Shown: positions 47,734-58,339 of the stretch, piece by piece
Position numbering within the stretch: the first letter of the stretch is position 1
Layout: each line of letters starts with the position of its first letter
Assembly: GCA_039519185.1 (NCBI GenBank)
Contig: JAZGSX010000017.1
Location: 310,001-374,000 of the forward strand
DNA: 64,000 nucleotides
Direction of reading: 5' to 3'
From: Astragalus membranaceus
Taxonomy: Eukaryota > Streptophyta > Magnoliopsida > Fabales > Fabaceae
Notes under the pieces: model-generated
What the model was told of the DNA's origin: nothing
Database searches by the model: none
The model's input: the letters and a program-made list of their open reading frames with translations, nothing else
Position numbers and translations under genes: made by a program

Positions 47734-50700
47734 ATGGCGTCTAATCATGAAGAACAGTCACCAGTGAGTGGCACTGAAACTCAATCTCAGGCACCTGAAG
47801 CTTTCAAATTCAAGAAAGCGCCCAAACTGACAATCAAACTTGATGACAGAAACTTCCTGATCTGGAACCAGCAAATCGAGAGCGTGGTCAAAACACACAA
47901 GCTCCAGCGGTTCCTTGTGTCTCCGATCGTTCCACCACAGTACGAATCGGACGCGGCGCGCCTCGCCGGCGAGGTCTCCGAGGCATACGAGCAGTGGCTC
48001 GTTCAGGATCAGACTATATTCACCTGGCTTCTCACAACTCTGTCAGACGCCGTTCTTCCAAGGGTTCTGAACTGTGAACACTCTTGGCAAATCTGGGAGA
48101 AGATTCACAACCATTATCACGCGCACCTCAAAGCCAAAGCGCGACAGATCAAGTCGGAACTCAAAACTACAAAGAAAGGTACTCGTTCAATCTCTGATTA
48201 CATCTCTCATCTTCAATCGCTTGCTGATTCTCTGGTGGCGATTGGCGTTCCAATCTCCGACTCGGATCTGTGCGACGCTGTGCTTGACGGCCTTCCTGAG
48301 GAATATAGCAGCTTCGTCATGATGATGTACAGCAAGTCAGAGGAATTCAACGTCACAGAACTGGAATCGCTACTTCTGGTACAGGAGGCACAGTTTGACA
48401 AATTCAAACAAGAGTTAACAATCACCAATGCCTCAGCGAACATCGCACGCGCCTCTGGCTCTAACAACAACAACAATGAAAATTCCAATCCAAATGTGAG
48501 ATACAGCTACTCCTACGGTCGTGGCCGCGGTCGTTACGGCAGAGGCCGTGGTCGTGGACGCAACTCCGGTCGAAACTCCGGTGAAAACTTCGTCCCTCAA
48601 CCACCTCCCGCAGCAACCACTCAGAACAATACCACTAAGCCTAAGACCAATGAAGATTCAGAGGACACCGACGCCGTAAACGCCTTCCTGGCATCCGCTG
48701 CTACTGACGGAACAGGTATACTTCGGATCCCTAACTTCTGTAAGGTAAAACCTTCTGGCAAATGCAAACCTTGGAAATTAGATTCTGGTGCATCACATAG
48801 CATTACCCCTAATTCATGCTATTTCCATAAATACATTCCCTATAGAGGTCACAGAAAGGTCTTTGTTGGAAATGGTACTGGTTTACCAATTGCAGCCACT
48901 GGCTCTGCAAAATTGATTTCTAAATATGCACCACATACCACATTTACACTAAACAATTTACTGCATGTGCCTGGTATTACTCACAATCTGATTTCTGCTG
49001 CACAGTTCTCGGCTGATAACAATGTATATTTTGAGTTGCATCCCACTGAATGTGTTGTTAAATCACAGGGCTCTAGAGTACCTTTGTTGACTGGACAGGT
49101 TGGATCCGATGGACTATACAGCATCACTGGCCTTACACCCATCCCAGGGACCACCGATGAGAATAAAAGCACCCATAGCACCTCCCCGTTACTTTTAACT
49201 AGTGTTGTCAATGATTCCCTTCCTAATACTTGTACTAAGAACTCTTATTCCTTGTGGCACCATCGTCTTGGCCACCCAAATAGTACCATTGTAACTCGTG
49301 TTTTGAATTCGTGTAATGAAAAAGTTCCGTTTAAGGACACATTTGAATTGTGCCAATCATGTTGCCTAGGCAAATCCCATTGACTTTATGCCCCACCCTC
49401 TACAACCACACACACGACACCATTTGAACTTGTCTATACCGATTTATGGGGACCGTCACCATCCCCCTCAAGTTGTGGTTTCTCGTACTATATAACCTTT
49501 GTGGATGCCTTTACCAAGTACACGTGGATTTACTTCTTAAAACACAAATCAGACGCCTTCACCGCATTCACTCAATTCCACCAACTAATCACCACACAAT
49601 ACAATGCTCACCTCAAATCCATTCAATCCGATAATGGAGGCGAGTTCAAACCCTTAACCAAACACATCACAAACCTAGGCATCCAACACCGGTTCACATG
49701 CCCCCACACCTCTCACCAAAATGGAACCGTTGAACGCAAACACCGTCATATCGCCGAAATGGGCCTCACCCTTCTTGCCCATGCCTCTTTACCTATCACA
49801 TATTGGGACCATAGCTTTACTACCGCAGTGCAACTCATTAATCACCTTCCCACTCCCAAATTGCCCAACTCCATTTCCCCATATCAAGCTCTCACAAATC
49901 ACATTCCCAACTATACAACCTTCAAAGCCTTCGGATGCCTTTGCTTTCCTCTACTAACCCCATACAACAAACACAAACTACAATTCAAAAGCACTCCCTG
50001 TGTCTACCTTGGTCCCTCCCCTCAACACAAGCTTCAAATGTCTTAGTGCTTCCGGTCGCATTTACATTTCCAAAGATGTCAAGTTTCACGAAACCATATT
50101 TCCATATAACACCTTGTTCTCACCCACTTCCCACACGATGACCAATCCTAACCCACTTACCCCAGCCCATTCCTTGCCTATAACAAACACTCCAAGCCTA
50201 CCTACTCAACCTATCTCTCCGCCTTCACCTCCCACATCACCAACAAACGATGATCGCCAAAGTAATCAACCCAATCCACCAAGTGATGCCCCGCCATCTC
50301 CCCCAACGACCAACCAAACCGAACCCTTACCCAACCCAGCTCCTACACCTTCAATTTCCCAAGCCTCTACTAATCCTACAAACACTCACCCAATGACCAC
50401 CCGCTCAAGAACCGGTAACCTCAAACCAAAGGTATATCTTGCCCAACTTGAACCAACATCGGTCAAACAAGCTATGGCCGACCCCAAGTGGCTTGAAGCA
50501 ATGACAACTGAGTACAATGCCCTTGTCACTAACCACACTTGGTCTCTTGTCCCTTTACCCCCTAATCGGAAAGCCATTGGGTGCAAATGGGTCTACAAAA
50601 CTAAGGAGAATCCGGATGGCACTGTGAACAAATACAAAGCCCGCTTAGTAGCCAATGGGTTTCACCAACAACATGGCAGAGACTATAGTGAAACCTTTTC

Positions 50701-51991
50701 TCCGGTTGTCAAACCTACCACCATTCGTGTCCTTCTCACCTTGGCCCTTACCTATCATTGGCCCATTCAACAAATTGACATCAATAATGCATTTCTTAAT
50801 GGGTTTTTGCAGGAAGATATTTATATGACACAACCACCGGGGTTCACTTCCAAGGACAAGTCTCTTGTGTGCAAGCTGCAAAGGTCCCTCTATGGCTTAA
50901 AGCAAGCCCCGCGGGCATGGTATGAACGTCTTCGCAAATTTCTTCTTGGGTATGGCTTCAAAGCTAGCAACTGTGATCACTCTCTTTTCATCTATCGGTC
51001 CACCGATGTTCAACTGTACATTTTGGTATATGTGGACGACATTCTAGTCATGGGCTCTTCTTCACGTCTTGTTCAAGATGTTCTAGACAAGCTACATGGC
51101 ACATTTGCTCTCAAACATCTTGGGAAACCCAAATACTTTCTTGGTCTTGAAGTTTGCTATCAACAAAATGGCTCTATTCTTCTTACACAACAAAAGTATG
51201 TCAAGGATCTTCTTGAACGCGCCAACATGGTTGGATGCAATGGTGTAGTTACTCCTATGCTCTCCACTACTTAACTTAGCAAAAATGGCTCGGACGTCTT
51301 CAAAGATCCCTCTTTGTATCGATCCACAGTTGGAGCGCTTCAATACATCACTCTCACAAGACCGGAACTATCCTTTAGCGTCAACAAAATGTGCCAATTT
51401 CTTGCGACACCTCTTGACTCTCATTGGCTTGCTGTGAAGAGGATACTAAGGTACCTTAGTGGCACTTGTACATATGGCCCCACTCTTCAACCAGCCCCTA
51501 CGAACTGTGCTCTCTCTCTCCGGGCATACACGGACTCCGACTGGGCTAGTGATGTGGATGACCGTCGCTCTACATCCGGAGCGTGCCTTTTTCTTGGTCC
51601 AAACTTGGTCTCATGGAACTCCAAGAAACAAACCTTGGTTGCTCGCTCTAGTGCCGAGGCGGAATACCGAGGTATGGCCAATGCTACTTCCGAACTCCTT
51701 TGGCTTCAATCCTTACTTCGCGAACTTCGGGTCCCCTTTCAAAGGCCGACACTTCTGTGTGATAATCTTAGTGTCGTGCACATTGCCCATAATCCCGTGC
51801 TTCATTCACGCACCAAGCATCTTGAGCTTGACATTCATTTCGTTCGTGAAAAAGTGGAGAACAAGCATCTCGTTGTGCAACATGTCCCAGCTCACGCTCA
51901 AATAGCCGACGCTCTCACAAAAGCATTGTCAACAACCCAATTTCAAGCTTTGCGATCCAAACTTAAGGTGCTTCCCTTGCAACCTCCTTAA
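47734..51991 (+). pseudogene. gag-pol of copia element C, three lesions
   Basis: The first frame (47734-49383) has a gag domain (about residues 28-230: LDDRNFLIWNQQIESV, LPEEYSSFVMMM), an Arg-Gly tract (about 263-285), the protease motif LDSGASHSI (about 349) and the integrase HHCC start (LWHHRLGHPNS ... CQSCCLGKSH). No CCHC zinc knuckle is visible. A TGA stop at 49381 interrupts it. The integrase core follows (YTDLWG, SDNGGEF, HQNGTVERKHRH). A frameshift lies near 50030. RT follows (ARLVANGFHQQHGRDY, QIDINNAFLNG, YVDDILVMG), then a TAA stop at 51272, then RNase H (51314-51991: YTDSDWASD, SSAEAEYRG, LCDNLSVVHIA, IADALTKAL). Only three lesions imply recent inactivation. Confidence 0.93.
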
Positions 51992-52005
51992 GTTTGAGGG
52001 GGGAA

Positions 52006-52210
52006 TGATAGAATAGAAATACAGATAGTTAGATTGTAACTAGACTTATTGTAACTAGACTTAGTTAATATATAACCACAGCTAGTTAGAATGTATCCAG
52101 TATAGTTAACTATTGCAACAGCATATAAATATGCAAAAACACGTGTAACTGAAGTCAAACAATAATGAAATCAGTTTACAGAAATTGCTTTTCTCTCACT
52201 CTCACTTTCA
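52006..52210 (+). repeat. 3' LTR of copia element C
   Basis: 205 bp, partner of 47434-47638. It is followed by AGGAC, the second target copy. Confidence 0.95.
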
Positions 52211-52215
52211 AGGAC

Positions 52216-53000
52216 CGTGGTTTATTGGCTGTAAAACCCACTTCCACTCCCTATGAGCCTTCCTTGAAATTACATGACTCTGATTCATCACCTTATGAAG
52301 ATGTCTCCGCACACAGGCGTAGACTGTTGTACCTTACTACCACTCGACCTGACCTAGCCTTCATCATGCAACAGCGGAGCCAGTTTATAGCCAAGCCCTT
52401 ATAGGTACACCACCAAGCAGCCTTGAGAGTTCTCAAATACATCAAAGGTGCACCTGCCAAGGGTCTGTTCTACTCCTCCTCTTCTCCCATGAAACTTTTT
52501 GGCTTTGCAGATTCAGATTGGGCAAGTTGTCCTTCCACTCGTAGATCGGTTTCTGGTTATAGTGTATTCCTTGGATCATCCTTACTACCTGGAAATCCAA
52601 GAAACAATCAACAGTTTCTCGTTCTAGCTCTGAAGCTGAATATAGAGCAATGACCAGTCTCACTTGTGAACTCCAATGGCTCCGATACTTCTTCAAGATC
52701 TTCATGTTACCTTTAATTAGCCAGTTTATGTGTACCGTGATAATAAAAGTGCAAATCACTTAGCTCACAACCCAACATTCCATGAACGGACCAAACACAT
52801 TGAGATCGATTGCCACGTGGTCCGAGAAAAGATTCAGAAAGGCCTCATTCATCTTCTTCCAGTTCCATCTGCATCACAACTAGCATATGTCTTGACAAAA
52901 TCACTTCTATGTCCAGCCTTCACATCTATGGTGTCCAAGCTTGGCCTTATGGACATCCATAGTCCAGCTTGTAGGGGGATATTACCTAACCCACCTACTT
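52216..53000 (+). pseudogene. RT end and RNase H of copia element B
   Basis: This continues the RT of 46918-47433: GLLAVKPTSTPYEPSLKL, then TTTRPDLAFIMQQ, a stop at 52402, RVLKYIKGAPAKGLFY, ADSDWASCPSTRRSVSGY, a frameshift near 52590, then YRDNKSANHLAHNPTFHERT and IEIDCHVVREKI. The usual ADMFTKP is LAYVLTKS. It is more decayed than element C, in keeping with greater age. Confidence 0.88.
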
Positions 53001-53282
53001 AACCATAGTTAAATTAATACTTTGTATTTAGTTATCTTCTAGTTAGTTTGTTGTGTAATTTTAGCTAGTAGTTTCAGTTTGTAACAAACTCTATTTCTTG
53101 GCCTATATATCAGTTTCCCTTCCAACTGAGTATAGACAGAATTTTTCTTTTCATTTAATACAAACAATGTGTTTTCCTATCTTCATTCTCTGGTTCTCTG
53201 ATAATTAACAAAAGGAAGCACGTACTTTTGATTGAATCAATATCAGTATTCCCACCAAGCAAGTAACGAGTCTCACCCAAAG

Positions 53283-54227
53283 AGTGTGAGAAATCATAAA
53301 TGTAAGATCATTTGAAAAGTCATAAACAACGATCAATTATAAAGTATCAACGAAATATATACAGTGATGTTACGCAGAAGAGAAACAACTAAATAGCAGT
53401 TGGTAGAAATTAAGTAAATTATATTAGTCTGAAAATGAATATAAACAAAATACAACTTACCTAAACTCTTAGGCGTTGTATTACCTAAACCATGTGATTT
53501 GAACTTGATTTGTTACGTCACTGCCTCAGCATGACACAGATTATCTTCCCTTTTGTTGTTATTGGAGCCGCAGCAAATAAAAGGAAAATCGGCTCTTTTT
53601 TCTTTCAAAAGACGTCACAAAAAAACCATGAGCTGATATACAATCCGAAAAGAATAAACAACAAAAAGTATTGCATAAGATTTAAAAGTAAGATATCTCA
53701 TACATATCATGAAAGGAACAAAAATATCTCTCTGATTTTTTTTGCTGTACCAAAATTAGGACATTGTAGTTTGTTTGTTTATTTAGTTTAAAAGCAAAGG
53801 CTAGCTGCTGCATGCCCACCGCCCCACTTGTACAAATTTAACATAGACATTTTATGCCACAACCATAAGCATAGGAAAATTGTTACATCTTAGAATGTAG
53901 GGGTGCTTAAAAAATAAAATAGTTAAGATGAGGAATGCAATTGCGCCACTTTCCACTACATAATCTCTCTCTCACTATCCTTTTCCTAATCCACAAGTTT
54001 TATACTTAACGGAAAAGCAGCTTTCTACTCCACTCCACACGAAACAAACCTCTCTATTTTTTTAAAAACCTACCACACTACTCACTATATATCTCCCTTA
54101 CTTTCCCTTCAATCCCTCAAAAACTTATACAACTTACATTCTCCCTCTCTCCCTCACTTATTACTATTACAACCTCCCCCATTTTGTTAACAACTTTGCT
54201 TTCATCACTTTACTTCTTTAGAGTAAA
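53283..54227 (+). promoter_or_regulatory. upstream region of PADRE gene copy 1
   Basis: Sequence shared with unit 2 (59640-60665). A TATA box (ACTATATATCTCCC, about 54084) lies about 140 bp before the ATG, followed by a CT-rich leader (TTCTCCCTCTCTCCCTCAC). No other element was assigned. Confidence 0.6.
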
Positions 54228-54686
54228 ATGGGCAATTGCCTTGTTCTCTGTAAGTGTAATCCCAGTTCAGGATCTTGTGAAATTGTGAGGATAGCTAAAC
54301 AAGATGGTAAGATACTTGAGTTCAGATCTCCAATATGTGTCAAGGACATATTAGCAAATTTTCCTGCTAATGATATTGGCGTTTCAGAAAATGCTGCTAC
54401 AGAGTCTCTCTCTCAAGATTATGAGTTAAAGGAAGGAAGATTGTACTACTTGCTTCCACCTAATTCATGTTCTTCATCCACAAACGTTACATATATAGGA
54501 CACAAAGAGCCAGAAAGTGGGATAAAGAGGATCAAAGTGTTGATAACGAAACAGCAGCTTCAACAGTTAGTGGCCAAACAAATATCTCTTGAGGATCTTC
54601 TATCAGATGTTAAAACAGTTTGTGTTAATTTGACAAGTGATCGTAAGCCAAAATTGGACTCTATACCTGAAGAAGAAAATGAGTGA
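54228..54686 (+). CDS. DUF4228/PADRE-family protein (unit 1, intact)
   Basis: Single exon, 152 residues. The N-terminus MGNCLVLCKC fits N-myristoylation at Gly2, with nearby Cys as possible palmitoylation sites, so membrane attachment is likely. The DUF4228 (PADRE) pattern continues: VRIAKQDGKILEFRSPICVK, a DYELKEGRLYYLLP core, then IKRIKVLITKQQLQQLVAKQ and an acidic, disordered tail (IPEEENE). Family members are often induced by pathogens and abiotic stress; the molecular function is unknown. The start is fixed by MGNC and an in-frame TATA-leader layout. The partner copy at 60666 is broken. It lies about 390 bp tail to tail from the HSP21-like gene. Confidence 0.92.
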   Translation: MGNCLVLCKCNPSSGSCEIVRIAKQDGKILEFRSPICVKDILANFPANDIGVSENAATESLSQDYELKEGRLYYLLPPNSCSSSTNVTYIGHKEPESGIKRIKVLITKQQLQQLVAKQISLEDLLSDVKTVCVNLTSDRKPKLDSIPEEENE

Positions 54687-55073
54687 CATGCAATATATAT
54701 AGAGTATTGTCTCATTTTCATTTTTGATTTTCTAGCTGTTTAGTTTAACCTTTGGTTTCCCTTCTTCTTTGCTATGTTATTGTTCTTTCTTTCTTTCTGT
54801 GGTAGACATGATCCGTATTGTAAAGTTTTGTTATCTAAGCAAGTTCGATGATAAGGAAAGAAAGAAATTACTAATGAATCAGATTAACACACACATACAA
54901 GCTAGTTAGGATCAGTTTCCAAATTTCACATTTCCAGTTTTTATCTGATGAAATTTATGAGAAATTAAGGAGACAAAATTATATAGCAAGAAGTATCTTA
55001 TTCATTCTACACTTATTACAATTTACAACATCATTAGACCAGCATGATGGTAAATAGAGGGAAAGTAAGCACT
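54687..55073. other. shared 3' flank of the PADRE and HSP21-like genes, unit 1
   Basis: The two genes converge here, so both 3'UTRs lie in this 387 bp. An AATAAGATACTT-like stretch near 54990 on the minus strand may serve polyadenylation. Confidence 0.5.
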
Positions 55074-55901
55074 CTACTGTACATTCACATCAATAACTTT
55101 GCGTTCGATTTTGGTCTTAGGAATAGTGATATAAAGCACACCATTTTTCAACTCTGCCTTAACCTGATCCTTCTGGTAGTTCTGGGGAAGCTTGAGACGA
55201 GTATCATAGGAACTATAACTCTTTCTCGACCAAGAATCTTCACCACTTTCCTCCTTATTATGACCACCTTTTATGACAAGCACATCGTCCTCCACCGAAA
55301 CTTTAACATCTTCCTTTGAAAGACCTGGCATGTCAAAACGCATTTTGATTTCATGTTCTTCTTCTTTTATATCCCAAGGAGCACGAATCTCCCCTCCTCC
55401 CATGTTTCTTCCAGGAAATGTCATGGCATCTTCGAAAATTCGGTCCATTGTGTCCAGCATCTGCCTCAAGCTCCTCATTGGTGACCACGGGTCTAAGAGA
55501 CCTGCAATAGCCCACACCACGAATTAGTACACATATTGAATATTGAACCGGACCGGACCATGGGATTCAACCGATTGAACCGGGACCGACCAGTCTGGTG
55601 ATTGGGTAAAAAAGAATGGCGAACTTACCGAATGGTGAAATGTCCATGGCAACTGAGCGAGGTTTTTCTCTACGGAGGTGCCTTCATCGCCTTTGTTAAC
55701 ATGCACTTCTACAGAATTGTCTTTGTTATCATTACCACTAGCCTGAGCTCTCACCTTTCCTATTCCTAGCTTTGGCAATTGCCTCGTTGATGGAAATATG
55801 GCCATGCAAGGTGCGTTTGCATTTTTGTGTGTTTTGGCAGAGTGCCCTGCATTTGGAGACAGCAAAGGTGAGACAGTTTGTAGCGACAGTGCTTGAGCCA
55901 T
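55074..55901 (-). pseudogene. plastid small heat shock protein (HSP21-like), unit 1, frameshifted
   Basis: Exon 1 is 55901-55629 and exon 2 is 55501-55074. Compared with the intact copy (61477-62327), exon 1 has one base fewer at about 55661-55669. The frame changes from ...RKPRSVAMDISPF to ...KNLAQLPWTFHHS. Splicing then meets TAG at 55495-55493, leaving about 93 residues that are transit peptide plus a short tail. Exon 2 itself is open and encodes the Met-rich segment (MRSLRQMLDTMDRIFEDAM) and alpha-crystallin domain. Retention of the intron would open a frame from ATG 55520 (MVWAIAGLLDPWSP) of 148 residues without a transit peptide. A sequencing error at the indel cannot be excluded. Confidence 0.88.
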
Positions 55902-56054
55902 AGTTGTAAAGCGAAAAAAGTGATTTGTTTGAGCGATGAGAAGAATTGCAAGAATTAATTCCAATTGTTGTTGATGTTATGGAGTGGTGAGAATTGTGAA
56001 TATATATAGACAGTAGATGTGAAAGGTTGAGAAGGGTCTTGAGAGTTTGAGAGC

Positions 56055-56145
56055 CAGTGTGCAAGTTCTGGACTGGACCCAACACTTGTCAGTTGTCCCT
56101 CGCTATTTCTTTTTGTTTTTATCTCAGTCTCAGAGTTTCCGGAAT
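56055..56145 (-). promoter_or_regulatory. heat-shock-element-like sites, unit 1
   Basis: TTTCCGGAATGATC (about 56130) keeps a TTCnnGAA pair. The nearer site reads GCAAGTTCTGGAC (about 56067), where unit 2 has GAAAGTTCTGGAC, so the first GAA is lost. A TATA (AATATATATAG, about 55998) lies downstream in sense. Confidence 0.5.
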
Positions 56146-56595
56146 GATCTTTAAGTGATTTCACAATTCACATCATGAGTGAGTAAGAAGGAGCTAAATA
56201 ACACATACACTCTTTCTATACAAGCTACAAATGTTTAGCACACGGCTGTTTTTTTTTTTAAACACCAAACTAGAAACTATGAAAAAGAAAGTTGGTTAAT
56301 GACATATAAAATTTTGGTTAATTGGCGTTGTAACTTAATTTTTAATTATTTTTTGTTAAAACATTTTGGCTAAATAATGTTATTCTTAAAATTATTCTTT
56401 CACTTATTTAAAGTAGAAATTGCTAAAATTTGTCATTTGAGTTGACTAAGCAATATTTTTTAAAGAAATGTGAAAAAGTACACATAATTTATAGGAATGA
56501 TTTTGAAGATGTTTGTCGGATTATGTTTTATCAACTGTGATAATGGCAGCTTTTTTATTTTATATAATAAGTAAAAGTTTAGGTGATATGGTTCC

Positions 56596-57305
56596 ATCGT
56601 GGCTAGGCCCCGACAAAAAGTTCGACCCGCCCGCAAAACCGAAGAATCCGAGTAAAACCATAACTAATGGGCCGGGTATGAGTGGGTTGCGGGTTAAAAA
56701 CGGGTACAATTGAGTTCAAGTGGTTTGAATTGGGCGGGCTCGGTTAGACTAAAAGAGACCACTTGAAACCGTACCCGCCCGTGGATCATTAATATATCAC
56801 GTTTTTTGGCTTTTCTATTGACAGACACAAGCTATATATTTTATTTTATTATTACTTAAAACAAGCTATATATTTTTTTCCTGGTATTATTACTTAATAA
56901 AATATCAATATCTTTGATTTGACTGGCATTCCTCCTCTGCCAAGTTTGTAGTCATCATATAATAATATAATAAATTAATTAAATTGATATGACAAAAGAA
57001 TTGTTTCTCTCTACATATGTCTTCTTCTTCAAAGCCTCGATCTTCTTCTCCGTTTTCTGATCTGCAATGGCCATGTCCAAGCTCTTTCAATCTGTTTTAT
57101 CTCTGGTTCTTCTCATTTCCCTCATGCAGCCATACCGTCGTAACCCAACCGAGACTAACCGCGACCCACCTAACCCGAACCCGCACAATCCGAGGGGAAC
57201 TTGGGGCGGATCTGGGCCTGTGAATTTCAACCGCGGTTTTGGCCGGATCTGTGTTTTGGGCCCGAAACCGCCCAAAACCGCCCGTTGTCCAGGCCTAATC
57301 GTGGC
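56596..57305. mobile_element. non-autonomous hAT element
   Basis: The 694-bp body is 56604-57297, with ends TAGGCCCCGACAA and the complement of TTGTCCAGGCCTA. The 8-bp duplication ATCGTGGC is at 56596-56603 and 57298-57305. Both ends are rich in GGGCGG and ACCCGCCC motifs. The interior holds a gene-like stretch (57000-57135) with an ATG-led hydrophobic segment. Confidence 0.9.
57067..57135 (+). pseudogene. signal-peptide-like reading frame inside the hAT element
   Basis: From ATG 57067 the frame reads MAMSKLFQSVLSLVLLISLM, a good secretory signal peptide shape, and is preceded by a CT-rich leader. The frame then runs into the GC-rich hAT end. It looks like a captured 5' gene end. The source gene is not recognised. 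Confidence 0.35.
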
Positions 57306-57735
57306 TTAGCCTATCTTTGGCTCATAAAAGAAAGCAAGAGGAAATAAAGGTAAGGAAAATAAAAGAAAGAGAGAGTAAAAAATGAGATGTTTCACTTTTC
57401 TTGTTTGATAGGAGAAAAAAAAGAGGAAAGAAAAATGTGTATGTATAAAATGACAAAATTAATCTTGAATAAAAAAGTAAAATATTTTTTATTGTAATAC
57501 ATTAATTTTAGTGTAAGGTTAATTTTAGTGTAAGGTTAAACACGTCATTTACATAAAAAAAATTGTGTTTTCCCTTAATTTTCTTCTCAAAATGAGAATC
57601 ACTAAAACTTTTCTTTCCTTCCTATTTTATAAGACAACCAAACAAACGAAAATGGTATATTCCTTTGCTTTTCCTTCCTTTACTTTCTTTTCTCTTGGTT
57701 TTCATTGCTACCAAACACACCATTAGAAAAGTTCC
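57306..57735. other. AG/CT-rich repeat insertion, unit 2 only
   Basis: Absent from unit 1. The left part is rich in AAAGAAAG, the right part in CTTTCTTTTC, and it ends TTTTCATTGCTACCAAACACA, as do ends of some plant MITEs. A clear partner terminus was not found. Confidence 0.4.
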
Positions 57736-58339
57736 AAAACCCAGAGTGCGTGCTTGAAGACCATCAATGTCCTGTAATCGATAACAAGATTTACATCTTT
57801 GTAAAATATGAGCGAAATCTTTACCAATCAGACTACCTTTTGTTGGCAACAAAGTCAATTTTAAGTTAGCCCAAAGCTACCTACCGACACTTGAAGAAAC
57901 TATACTAGGGTCTGTTTGGATGGTTTATCTAATTTTATCTACTGATATAAATACTTGTTAAATTGTTTGGAACAACTTATAAAAACAACTTATGACATGT
58001 TCATAAGATTCTTTCAGTTAATTTCATAAGCTCTCCAACATAACTTATGTAAATAATTTAACACTATTTTATCTTTTATTATAAAAACAATGTTTACTGA
58101 TTTTTCAGAATGCATACTTAACAAGTGAGCAAAACCTATAACATAACAATTTTATACACCCGCCGGACGCACCAGAACTTTGATTTTTCCACTACGTACT
58201 ATGGTAGTAGATAGATTCTTAGAATTAAAAATGTGTGGACCAAACTCATCAACTAAAGAAGAAACCCGTCAAAAAAAAAATCAACTAAAGAATAAATGTG
58301 ACTTTTTACAAGATTTTGATTATTGTGCTTTAGATTTTT
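57736..58339. other. duplicated non-coding sequence in unit 2
   Basis: 57740-57860 and 58090-58335 match unit 1 (46290-46560) in pieces: AGAGTGCGTGCTTGAAGACC, AAATATGAGCGAAATC and TTTTGATTATTGTGCTTTAG. 57895-58090 (GGGTCTGTTTGGATGG, then ACTTATGTAAATAATTTA) is absent from unit 1 and may be a small MITE. Confidence 0.5.

Larger units (their letters stand above)
47434..52210 (+). mobile_element. full-length Ty1-copia (element C) nested in element B
   Basis: 4,777 bp, flanked by AGGAC at 47429-47433 and 52211-52215. The LTRs are 205 bp each (47434-47638 and 52006-52210) and differ at four positions, about 2%. That implies insertion under a million years ago at usual rates (inference). Ends are TGATAGAATAG ... 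CTTTCA, so TG...CA. A primer site (TGGTATCA, 47639) and polypurine tract (GAGGGGGGAA, about 51996-52005) are in place. The LTR TATA is ATATAAATAT (47551). It codes for all copia domains with three lesions. Confidence 0.95.
46772..53210 (+). mobile_element. 5'-truncated Ty1-copia (element B) split by element C
   Basis: Element B begins within RT, so its 5' LTR, gag, protease and integrase are missing. It runs to 47433, is broken by element C, and resumes at 52211. It ends with a polypurine tract (GTAGGGGGA, 52971) and a 3' LTR (about 52980-53210) that has CCTATATATCAG as TATA. Its RNase H is closer to element A than to element C. Confidence 0.85.
46700..53282. repeat. 72-bp direct repeats flanking the copia insertion
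   Basis: 46700-46771 and 53211-53282 (AAAGGAAGCAC ... AGTCTCACCCAAAG) differ at about three positions. Unit 2 of the segmental duplication has this segment once (from about 59555). The repeat therefore arose with the insertion and is far longer than a 5-bp copia target duplication. Confidence 0.85.
45921..56243. repeat. segmental duplication, unit 1
   Basis: The unit starts TTAAAATTATTCTTTCACTT (45921, matched at 56386) and its similarity to unit 2 ends near ATGTTTAGCACA (56243, matched about 62860). Apart from the copia insert (46772-53210) it holds about 3.9 kb shared with unit 2, including a PADRE gene and an HSP21-like gene. Units lie head to tail with about 140 bp between them. By eye the shared genes are roughly 95% identical or more. 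Confidence 0.88.

Noticed and set aside
55273..55527. Plus-strand frame opposite HSP21 exon 2 (also at 61679-61933)
   Set aside because: It is conserved in both units only because the minus-strand coding sequence is conserved.
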